From an uncultured Lachnospiraceae bacterium (GTDB lineage: Bacteria; Bacillota; Clostridia; Lachnospirales; Lachnospiraceae): DNA of 43,691 nt. Position 1 is the stretch's first letter, and each line of letters opens with the position of its first letter. The position numbers and the translations under genes are program-made. Shown piece by piece: positions 1 through 5,762 of this stretch. A model generated the notes under the pieces. It was not told the origin of the DNA. It saw only the letters and a program-made list of their open reading frames with translations, and searched no databases. The stretch covers positions 1 through 43,691 of the forward strand of contig CAJUSO010000028.1 in assembly GCA_910588965.1 (NCBI GenBank), given 5' to 3'.

Positions 1-50
1 GCGTCGCATTGGTAGTGCGGAGGTCACGGGTCCGATTCCCGTCAGCAGCT
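1..50 (+). tRNA. tRNA-Thr(GGT), 5' part outside the window
   Basis: The visible part folds as the 3' two thirds of a tRNA. The anticodon stem is TCGCA/TGCGG (4-8 and 16-20) around loop TTGGTAG, with anticodon GGT at 11-13 (Thr). Variable loop AGGTC follows, then T stem ACGGG/CCCGT and acceptor strand CAGCAGC (43-49). CCA is not encoded. The T loop reads TCCGATT, so position 55 is C instead of the nearly universal T. This may mean a slightly degraded gene or an attachment-site copy. Bases 9-52 recur at 1371-1414. Whether the missing 5' half is intact cannot be seen. Confidence 0.72.
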
Positions 51-54
51 TTTG

Positions 55-88
55 CAGAAGCCCTGGATATCCAGGGCTTCTGTTATTT
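55..88 (+). terminator. Rho-independent terminator after tRNA-Thr
   Basis: A perfect 12-bp stem (CAGAAGCCCTGG / CCAGGGCTTCTG, 55-66 and 71-82) with an ATAT loop is followed by TTATTT. It directly follows the tRNA-Thr 3' end. From here to about 368 I see no gene. That stretch is AT-rich spacer and holds only the 18-nt motif at 127-144 that recurs at 1234-1251. Confidence 0.8.
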
Positions 89-368
89 CTGTGTGGTAGT
101 TCATAATGGTGTTCTGGTTTATGGACTTGTTAGGATTTTGTTCGCATCATGCAAGATAGGTTACAATCCTCCGAATAGCCTATAAATCAGCCATTTATCT
201 TTATTTGCGGTTCTTTTCTCTGGAAAGAGGGCAAATTCCATTTCAATCTCCATTCTGCAAGAATTTCCCTAGAATGAAATTAAAAGATTGGGGCGGAGAG
301 AACCCCAGCGAAGACGGGAAGGAATCCTATAATGGCAAATTTTAATGTAGTTCAGCGGCATAAATAAT

Positions 369-397
369 TTGACAGGTGTACAATAACGACATATAAT
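369..397 (+). promoter_or_regulatory. Sigma-A promoter and candidate operator of the YefM-YoeB pair
   Basis: TTGACA (369-374) and TATAAT (392-397) are both consensus hexamers with a 17-bp spacer. The hexamer TGTACA (377-382) lies in the spacer. TGTACA is the core motif recognised by E. coli YefM in its own operator, so autorepression by the antitoxin is plausible. A related AGTACG lies at 401-406. The promoter is seen directly. The operator role is inferred. Confidence 0.75.
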
Positions 398-436
398 ATA
401 AGTACGGAAAAACATACGAATTTGTGAGGTGATACT

Positions 437-757
437 ATGTTAGCAGTAAAGAGCATGGATGTGCGTGAAAATTTCAAAGAATGGTGTAATAAAGTCATCG
501 GTGGCGAAACGCTTATTGTGTCAAGGCCGAAAAACGAAAATGTAGTAATCGTATCCGAAAAAGAATACAACGAAATGGCAAAAGCAAAGAGAAATGCGGA
601 ATATCTGGCGATGGTGGATAAAAGTTTTCAACAGTTGGAAGAAGGGAAAACCATATCTTTTAGCATGGAAGAATTGCGGGAAATGGAATCCGATGATTGG
701 AAACCCACACAAAAAGTATTAAATTGGATGAAACAGCAGGGGCAGGCAAATGAATGA
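437..757 (+). CDS. yefM: YefM/Phd-family antitoxin
   Basis: This 106-residue protein has the N-terminal pattern of Phd/YefM antitoxins: a short strand-helix segment (VRENFKEWCNKVI), then TLIVSRPKNENVVIVSEKEYNEM, read here as two blocks on either side of the RPKNENVV turn, then a charged, probably flexible C-terminal half that would wrap the toxin. By family it neutralises the YoeB-type RNase encoded next and represses the operon. A GAGGTG ribosome site precedes the ATG. The stop overlaps the toxin start by 8 bp, the usual antitoxin-first coupling. This region is about 37% GC in a sampled line against about 55% in the core, consistent with horizontal acquisition. Function is by family resemblance. 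Confidence 0.88.
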   Translation: MLAVKSMDVRENFKEWCNKVIGGETLIVSRPKNENVVIVSEKEYNEMAKAKRNAEYLAMVDKSFQQLEEGKTISFSMEELREMESDDWKPTQKVLNWMKQQGQANE

Positions 758-1013
758 GTTAACATTTACAGATAAAGGGTTTTCTGATTATGTATATTGG
801 CAGTTTGAAGATAGAAGAACTGTTAAGCGGATTAATCATCTGTTAGAGGATATCAAACGAAACGGGGCAATGCAAGGCATTGGCAAACCTGAACCATTGA
901 AACATCGTCCCGGATATTCCAGGCGGATTGATGAAAAAAACCGATTGGTATATGATATTGATGAATTGCAGAATATCAAAATCATATCATGCAGAGGACA
1001 TTACGATGATTAA
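750..1013 (+). CDS. yoeB: YoeB-family toxin (ribosome-dependent mRNA interferase)
   Basis: This 87-residue protein carries the Txe/YoeB signature: an N-terminal block with the conserved YxxWQ-type segment (DYVYWQFEDRR), GKPEPLKH in the middle, YSRRIDEKNRLVYDI, and a C-terminal CRGHY. The family's catalytic Glu, Arg and His map to GKPEPL, SRRI and GHY, all present. Known YoeB proteins bind the 50S A site and cleave mRNA during translation initiation when free of YefM. The ATG lies inside the end of the antitoxin gene, so the two are translationally coupled. Length matches the family, so the toxin looks intact. After the stop the DNA runs straight into the promoter of the tRNA-like gene. Confidence 0.9.
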   Translation: MNELTFTDKGFSDYVYWQFEDRRTVKRINHLLEDIKRNGAMQGIGKPEPLKHRPGYSRRIDEKNRLVYDIDELQNIKIISCRGHYDD

Positions 1014-1038
1014 GGCGGGATTGATATGTGTAAATTGT

Positions 1039-1067
1039 TTGACAATCGCTCCTTAATATGCTAACAT
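1039..1067 (+). promoter_or_regulatory. Promoter of the tRNA-like gene
   Basis: TTGACA (1039-1044) and TAACAT (1062-1067) are spaced by 17 bp and lie 30 bp before the tRNA-like gene. Immediately downstream is a perfect palindrome, TGTACTTGAAAGTACA (1073-1088). Its half sites TGTAC resemble the TGTACA motif in the YefM-YoeB promoter. Confidence 0.55.
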
Positions 1068-1096
1068 CAAACTGTACTTGAAAGTACATCTCTTAC

Positions 1097-1169
1097 GAGC
1101 GTATAGCTTAATGGATAAAGCAATTGTCTAACTAACAATCAGATGCGGGTTCAAATCCCGCTACGAAAA
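1097..1169 (+). tRNA. tRNA-like gene, anticodon reads AAC, acceptor stem imperfect
   Basis: Most of a cloverleaf is clear: T8-A9, D stem GCTT/AAGC (1106-1109, 1118-1121) with GG in the loop, anticodon stem ATTGT/ACAAT (1123-1127, 1135-1139), loop CTAACTA, T stem GCGGG/CCCGC and a canonical TTCAAAT loop. The anticodon by position is AAC (nominally Val), which is abnormal because A34 in bacteria is normally confined to Arg(ACG). Only the inner four of seven acceptor pairs form. Body sequence resembles Arg tRNAs (AATGGATAAAGC D arm). It has its own promoter and terminator, so it may be expressed. It could be a decayed or element-borne tRNA. Amino-acid identity is uncertain. Confidence 0.6.
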
Positions 1170-1173
1170 TAAT

Positions 1174-1201
1174 AGGTGTTCTATAATTGGACACCTTTTT
1201 A
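1174..1201 (+). terminator. Rho-independent terminator of the tRNA-like gene
   Basis: AGGTGTTC (1174-1181) pairs with GGACACCT (1189-1196) around a 7-nt loop and is followed by a T run. Between here and 1370 I find no gene, only the second copy of an 18-nt motif (1234-1251). Confidence 0.75.
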
Positions 1202-1370
1202 TATTTTAGAAAGTATCTTTATGTGTGCGATTTTTGTTAGAATCTTGTTAGAAAAATTACAACGCACATTGGAAAAGTGCGAAGGGCTGTGAAATGAAAT
1301 CAGCTAACATACAGCGTTTCACGCAAAATCAGGGAAAGCCGCAATAACATAGATTAAGCGTTACAGCTTT

Positions 1371-1414
1371 TTGGTAGTGCAGAGGTCACGGGCCTGGTTC
1401 CCGTCAGCAGCTTT
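1371..1414 (+). repeat. Duplicated 3' fragment of tRNA-Thr (attachment-site-like)
   Basis: These 44 bases match 9-52 at 40 positions, and all four differences are transitions. The copy starts inside the anticodon loop (TTGGTAG) and runs through the acceptor 3' strand. No matching 5' half precedes it, so it is not a tRNA gene. Its T loop reads CCTGGTT. A 3'-end tRNA duplication bounding foreign DNA is the classic footprint of tyrosine-recombinase integration. No integrase is present in the 1.3 kb between the copies. Confidence 0.7.
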
Positions 1415-1423
1415 CTTATCATT

Positions 1424-1452
1424 AAGAGGCCTTGCTTTTTTCAAGGCCTCTT
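1424..1452 (+). terminator. Strong hairpin after the tRNA fragment
   Basis: AAGAGGCCTTG (1424-1434) and CAAGGCCTCTT (1442-1452) form a perfect 11-bp stem with loop CTTTTTT. There is no T run after the stem. It occupies the same place as the terminator after the first tRNA copy but differs in sequence, so the two tRNA ends carried different downstream flanks. Confidence 0.5.
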
Positions 1453-1547
1453 GGCGTATAGGAAATTAGATCCTATAAAGTAAAACCCTCTGAAAGGGAT
1501 GCCCATGCAAAGACAGGGGGATTCTGATTGTATTTGAAACATTTTGG

Positions 1548-1573
1548 ATACCCCGTTGCTTGCGGCGGGGTAT
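1548..1573. repeat. Palindromic repeat core, copy 1
   Basis: A 26-nt near-perfect palindrome has arms ATACCCCGTTGC and GCGGCGGGGTAT, with two G-T pairs. Its centre matches the hairpin at 9410-9428 except for one extra T. It lies between the tRNA fragment and the 3' end of the coiled-coil gene, so it could end that gene's transcript. The stretch 1453-1601 holds no other feature I can support. Confidence 0.6.
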
Positions 1574-1601
1574 TGGATTTGGGCTTGTAGCCTATGACGT
1601 G

Positions 1602-1886
1602 TTATGCAGTATGTACGAATTTATTTTGCCGATGTTCTTCTAATATTCTGTGAACTCTTGATACTTCATCTAAGATGAGGTTCTCGCTTTCTACAATTTT
1701 CAGGTTGAGTGAGTGCTCTGTGTATTTTATCTGCTGTTCTACAGTGTCAAGCCTGTGCTCCACGTCATCAAGCCTGTGTTCCACGTTTTCAAGCCTGGCA
1801 TCAATTTTATCTAGGCGGTTCGCAATGGGAGTCAATTTTTGATCCATCATATTTGATAAGGTAAACAATAATTCTTTGTCGCTCAT
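1602..1886 (-). CDS. Small coiled-coil protein of unknown function
   Basis: The protein is about 94 residues and almost wholly heptad-patterned. The segments RLDKIDARLENVEHRLDD and VEHRLDTVEQQIKY repeat with hydrophobic residues every 3-4 positions, giving a predicted long coiled coil and probable oligomer. There is no signal peptide, membrane segment or catalytic motif. The start is placed at the internal ATG (1886) because GGAGG lies 8 bases before it. The upstream ATG at 1901 has no such site. DNA shows tandem duplication of the CGTCATCAAGCCTGTG-type unit within the coil. I do not recognise a family. Its own promoter lies upstream. Confidence 0.75.
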   Translation of the reverse strand: MSDKELLFTLSNMMDQKLTPIANRLDKIDARLENVEHRLDDVEHRLDTVEQQIKYTEHSLNLKIVESENLILDEVSRVHRILEEHRQNKFVHTA

Positions 1887-1929
1887 TGTATCATCCTCCA
1901 TGTCATAGCTTTGGTGTGCTGGCTCCTAT

Positions 1930-1958
1930 AGTATACCACAAGAAAGGTGCGGAGTCTA
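1930..1958 (-). promoter_or_regulatory. Promoter of the coiled-coil gene
   Basis: On the minus strand TAGACT and TATACT are separated by 17 bp. The -10 is preceded by TGG (extended -10), which would compensate for the weak -35. It lies about 45 bp before the chosen start. Confidence 0.65.
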
Positions 1959-2152
1959 TGGGATTTAGGCAGGAAATCATTCATAGGAACAGGGAGGTAA
2001 AAAATTTTAGTAAAAAATCTGGTTTCATGTAAAATCATCTCCAGCAGAATACTTGGTAAGAGGCGATAGGGATAGGGGCGAAAGCCACCCAGACGTAAGT
2101 TGTGTATAAATCACAAATAAAATTTTCTGTAAAGTTTTTTTAATCCATATAA

Positions 2153-2181
2153 TTGACAATAAATATGGTATCTGCTATCAT
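2153..2181 (+). promoter_or_regulatory. Promoter of the acyl-CoA dehydrogenase fusion, with flanking dyads
   Basis: TTGACA (2153-2158) and TATCAT (2176-2181) have a 17-bp spacer. The -35 sits inside an inverted repeat, CCATAT (2145-2150) and ATATGG (2163-2168). A second dyad in the leader is TATGGA-N6-TCCATA (2220-2237), 24 bp before the start codon. Repressor control is likely but the regulator is unknown. Upstream, 1960-2140 shows no gene. Confidence 0.65.
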
Positions 2182-2260
2182 TAATTTGGTGAAAAGCTAT
2201 AAGTATATTTTGCAAATAATATGGATAATTGTCCATAGAGGAAGAAAAGGAGGCATTCTT

Positions 2261-4177
2261 ATGTTATTCCAGACTACAACAGAGCATGAGCAGTTTCGGG
2301 CAAAGATTCGGTCTTTTGCTGAAGAGGAAATCAAACCCATAGCCTTTTCCCTGGACCAGGAGAACCGTTTTCCAGAAGAGGCGGTGAAGAAGCTGGGTGA
2401 GATGGGGCTGATGGGGATCCCGTATCCTACAGAATACGGCGGGGCAGGCCTTGATGTTATCAGCTATGCCATTGCAGTTGAGGAGCTTGCCAGAGTAGAC
2501 GGCGGTTCCGGCGTCATACTTTCCGCCCATGTCTCCCTTGGCTCCTATCCGATTTTCGCTTTCGGCAATGAGGAGCAGAAACAGAAATACCTCGTACCCC
2601 TGGCAAAAGGGGAGAAGATTGGGGCTTTCGGCCTGACAGAGCCCAATGCAGGTTCAGACGCCGGCGGCACAGAGACCACGGCTATTGACAAAGGCGATTA
2701 TTATCTTCTCAACGGCGGTAAGATTTTTATCACCAATGCACCAAAGGCAGATACTTATGTAGTGTTTGCGGTAACCACGCCAGATATCGGCACCCGTGGG
2801 ATTTCCGCTTTTATTGTAGAGAAAGGCTGGGAAGGCTTTGAATTCGGCGACCACTATGACAAGATGGGCATCCGTTCTTCCACTACAGCTGAACTGATAT
2901 TCAATGATGTGAAAGTGCCCAAGGAGAACCTGCTAGGCAAGGAAGGGGAAGGCTTTAAAATCGCCATGTCTACCTTGGACGGCGGGCGTATCGGCATTGC
3001 CGCCCAGGCGCTGGGGATTGCCCAAGGGGCGTTTGAACAGGCTTTGGAGTATTCCAAGGAGCGTATCCAGTTTGGGAAGCCCATTGCGGCACAGCAGGGG
3101 ATTTCCTTCCAGCTGGCGGATATGGCTACGAAGCTGCGCTGTGCCCGTTTCCTGGTGTATTCCGCAGGGGAATTGAAGGAAGCCCATGAGCCATATGGGA
3201 TGGAAGCAGCCATGGCCAAGATGTACGCGTCGGATATTGCCCTGGAGGTGACAAACAGCGCCCTGCAGATTTTCGGCGGCACAGGCTTCTTAAAAGGCAT
3301 GGATGTGGAGCGGATGTACCGTGATGCCAAGATTACCACGATTTATGAGGGCACGAATGAAATCCAGCGTGTCGTGATTGCATCCAGCCTGATTGGCAGG
3401 ATGCCGAAAACCCCTGGCGGCGGCGGGAGCCGTTCTGCAGCTAAAAAGCCGGCGCCCATCACAGGCGTGCGCAAAGGCCAGATGTTTAAGGAAGGCGGCG
3501 CCAAGGAGCGGGTAGATGCATTGGTGTCTGCTTTGAAGAAGGACGGCCATGACTTTGCCGTAGGCATCCCGGCGGATACGCCGATTGCCCAGGCAGAGCG
3601 TGTGGTTTCTGCCGGCAAGGGCATTGGCAGCAAGGAGAATATGAAGCTAATTGAGGATCTGGCCCATGCGGCCGGGGCAGCCATCGGTTCTTCCCGCCCT
3701 GTGGCAGAGACTTTGAAATACGTTCCGCTGAGCCGTTATGTGGGCATGTCCGGCCAGAAATTCAGGGGGAACTTATACATAGCCTGCGGTATTTCCGGCG
3801 CAACCCAGCACCTGAAAGGGATTAAGGATGCTTCCACAATCGTGGCCATCAATAAGAACGGCAATGCGCCTATTTTCAAGAATTGTGACTACGGCATTGT
3901 AGGGGATGTAAATGAAATCCTGCCCCTTTTGGCAGAGGCTCTGGGGATGGAAGAGAAGCAGCCCGCGCCCCCTATGGTGAAAATGAAACGCCCGCCCGTA
4001 CCGAAGCCCACGCCCATCGGCAAAAGGTATGTCTGCGGCGGCTGCGGTTATGAATATATTCCGGAGGAAGGCGATGAAGATGCGGAAATCGCCCCTGGCA
4101 CATTGTTTGAAAAACTGCCTGAAGACTGGGTATGCCCAGAATGTGCGGAAGGCAAGGACCAGTTTATTGAAGCGTAA
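2261..4177 (+). CDS. Acyl-CoA dehydrogenase / EtfA C-domain / rubredoxin fusion
   Basis: This 638-residue protein has three parts. Residues 1-383 are a short-chain acyl-CoA dehydrogenase with the GLTEPNAGSDAGGT flavin segment and Glu363 in YEGTNEIQ, the catalytic base position of the family. After a Gly-rich linker (386-400), residues about 445-562 match the FAD-binding C-terminal domain of electron-transfer flavoprotein alpha (SSRPVAETLKY, CGISGATQHL, AINKNGNAPIF). Residues 589-638 are a complete rubredoxin with CGGC (592-595) and CPEC (625-628). The ETF-alpha N-domain and ETF-beta are absent. The predicted path is acyl-CoA to FAD, to ETF-type FAD, to rubredoxin iron, within one chain. The flavodiiron protein 48 bp downstream is a natural acceptor. 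Start chosen at ATG 2261, which has AAGGAGG upstream. Confidence 0.92.
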   Translation: MLFQTTTEHEQFRAKIRSFAEEEIKPIAFSLDQENRFPEEAVKKLGEMGLMGIPYPTEYGGAGLDVISYAIAVEELARVDGGSGVILSAHVSLGSYPIFAFGNEEQKQKYLVPLAKGEKIGAFGLTEPNAGSDAGGTETTAIDKGDYYLLNGGKIFITNAPKADTYVVFAVTTPDIGTRGISAFIVEKGWEGFEFGDHYDKMGIRSSTTAELIFNDVKVPKENLLGKEGEGFKIAMSTLDGGRIGIAAQALGIAQGAFEQALEYSKERIQFGKPIAAQQGISFQLADMATKLRCARFLVYSAGELKEAHEPYGMEAAMAKMYASDIALEVTNSALQIFGGTGFLKGMDVERMYRDAKITTIYEGTNEIQRVVIASSLIGRMPKTPGGGGSRSAAKKPAPITGVRKGQMFKEGGAKERVDALVSALKKDGHDFAVGIPADTPIAQAERVVSAGKGIGSKENMKLIEDLAHAAGAAIGSSRPVAETLKYVPLSRYVGMSGQKFRGNLYIACGISGATQHLKGIKDASTIVAINKNGNAPIFKNCDYGIVGDVNEILPLLAEALGMEEKQPAPPMVKMKRPPVPKPTPIGKRYVCGGCGYEYIPEEGDEDAEIAPGTLFEKLPEDWVCPECAEGKDQFIEA

Positions 4178-4225
4178 CAGGCCCAGGTAACATAGTTATG
4201 CGTAACGGCAAAAGGAGGAGAAGAT

Positions 4226-5440
4226 ATGTATTGTGTACGAAATATAACAGAAGATCTGTATTGGGTCGGCGCAAACGACCATAGGCTCCATTTGTTTGAG
4301 AATATCCATCCCATTCCCAAGGGCGTAAGCTACAATGCCTACCTGCTCTTGGATCAGGAGACGGTCCTCTTTGATACGGTTGACTGGTCTGCTTACCGCC
4401 AGCTGGCAGAGAATATGGACTATCTTTTAGGGGACCGTCCATTGGACTGGCTGGTGATTAACCATATGGAGCCAGACCATGGGGCGTCCATTGAGCAGAT
4501 TTTGCTGCGCTACCCTGATGTGAAGATTATCTCTACGGAGAAGGCGTACATGCTGATGCGCCAGTTCGGGTTCCATCCGGACGGCCATACATGCGTTACC
4601 GTGGCAGAGGGAGATACCCATTGCTTTGGGGGCCATACCGTGACCTTTGTGGCTGCGCCTATGGTGCATTGGCCAGAAGCTATGGTTACGTTTGATACCA
4701 CCAATGGCGTGCTGTTCTCTGCAGATGCTTTTGGGTCCTTTATTGCGCTGGACGGCAAGCTCTTTGCGGATGAAGTGGATTTTGACCGGGACTGGCTGGA
4801 TGAAGCCCGGCGTTACCTGACAAATATTGTAGGGAAATACGGCCCCCATATCCAGCTGCTCCTGAAAAAAGCTGGCGGGATTTTAGACCAGATTAAATAT
4901 GTATGCCCGCTCCATGGCCCGGTATGGCGCAAGGATTTGGGGTACATTGTAGGGAAATATGATAAATGGAGCCGTTATGAGCCAGAGGTAAAGGGCGTGA
5001 TGATTGCCTATGCTTCCATGTATGGCAATACGGAATCGGCTGCCCAGGCACTGGCAGGGAAGCTTTGCGAAAAAGGCTGTACGGATGTAGCGGTATATGA
5101 CGTATCCAATACCCACGTGTCCTATTTGATTTCTGAGGCGTTTAAGTACAGCCATATCGTGCTGGCCTCCGTAACATATAACTTGGGGATTTACCCAGTG
5201 ATGCATAATTTCCTGATGGACATGAAGGCGCTGAATATGCAGAACCGTACCTTTGCGCTGGTTGAAAATGGGTCCTGGGCCTGCAAGTCTGGGGATTTGA
5301 TGCAGAAGTTTATCGACGAGGAACTAAAGGACATGACGGTGCTGAATGAGCGGCTGAGCATGGCGTCTTCCATGGATGCAGGCAAGGAAGTGGATTTAGA
5401 AGCCCTGGCCGATGCAATCATTGAATCTATGGGCAGCTGA
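4226..5440 (+). CDS. fprA: A-type flavodiiron protein (FprA-like oxygen/NO reductase)
   Basis: This 404-residue protein has the standard FDP length and order. The N-terminal metallo-beta-lactamase-like domain carries di-iron ligands H80, E82, D84 and H85 (HMEPDH), H148, D167 and H230 (CPLHG). The C-terminal flavodoxin domain starts near 256 with the FMN loop SMYGNTES. All canonical ligands are present, so it should reduce O2 to water (or NO to N2O) in the cytoplasm using electrons normally supplied by rubredoxin. A strong AAAGGAGGAG site precedes ATG. It is almost certainly co-transcribed with the rubredoxin-tailed dehydrogenase upstream and ends at a strong terminator. Confidence 0.95.
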   Translation: MYCVRNITEDLYWVGANDHRLHLFENIHPIPKGVSYNAYLLLDQETVLFDTVDWSAYRQLAENMDYLLGDRPLDWLVINHMEPDHGASIEQILLRYPDVKIISTEKAYMLMRQFGFHPDGHTCVTVAEGDTHCFGGHTVTFVAAPMVHWPEAMVTFDTTNGVLFSADAFGSFIALDGKLFADEVDFDRDWLDEARRYLTNIVGKYGPHIQLLLKKAGGILDQIKYVCPLHGPVWRKDLGYIVGKYDKWSRYEPEVKGVMIAYASMYGNTESAAQALAGKLCEKGCTDVAVYDVSNTHVSYLISEAFKYSHIVLASVTYNLGIYPVMHNFLMDMKALNMQNRTFALVENGSWACKSGDLMQKFIDEELKDMTVLNERLSMASSMDAGKEVDLEALADAIIESMGS

Positions 5441-5527
5441 CAGCCTGGTCCGAAACGGTGGGATGATAGGGGTATTTTAGGGATACCGGAATAAAAAAGC
5501 GGAATATGCAGTCATGCAAAAATAAAG

Positions 5528-5564
5528 AAAGGGAGAGCCCCGTGCCTGGGGTTCTCCCTTTGCC
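5528..5564 (+). terminator. Terminator after the flavodiiron gene
   Basis: A 14-bp stem (5528-5541 with 5548-5561) contains AAAGGGAGA and CCCC/GGGG, has a 6-nt loop, and is flanked by an A-rich left side and TTT on the right. It could act on both strands. A second GC-rich hairpin (GCGAAG/CTTCGC, about 5566-5591) follows. Confidence 0.8.
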
Positions 5565-5640
5565 TGCGAAGCGGGGGAGCCGCCTCTTCGCCCCTATGGG
5601 CGCGTTAGGCTTAGGATGTATTAATTTGTGAAAAATGTAA

Positions 5641-5669
5641 TTGTATCTGGGGGAAGAATATATTATAAT
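5641..5669 (+). promoter_or_regulatory. Promoter of lepA-hemW
   Basis: TTGTAT (5641-5646) and consensus TATAAT (5664-5669) are spaced 17 bp, which gives a leader of about 85 nt before lepA. Confidence 0.65.
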
Positions 5670-5762
5670 CTATAAGATGACAGGATAGGAAAAGGCGGCA
5701 GCGGGGATAGAGATGCTGTTTGGCGGTTACAGAGCAAGATCATACAGGAGGATGGAAGGAAG

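Noticed and set aside
1477..1540. Riboswitch-like phrase (AAACCCTCTGAAAGGG and ATGCAAAGAC) resembling part of a c-di-GMP-I aptamer
   Set aside because: Only the GAAA-loop and GCAAAG-like pieces are recognisable. The second conserved helix and receptor are missing, and the next plus-strand gene is over 700 bp away.
2050..2110. Possible structured RNA before the acyl-CoA dehydrogenase (GGGGCGAAAGCCACCC region)
   Set aside because: It lies upstream of the promoter at 2153, so it would not be in that leader, and I could not match it to a known riboswitch consensus.
2854..3339. Long antisense open frame inside the acyl-CoA dehydrogenase gene
   Set aside because: Ser/Arg-rich shadow of a strongly supported gene. 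There is no ribosome site or family motif. The same holds for the long antisense frames in lepA, hemW and the 12.6-29.5 kb block.
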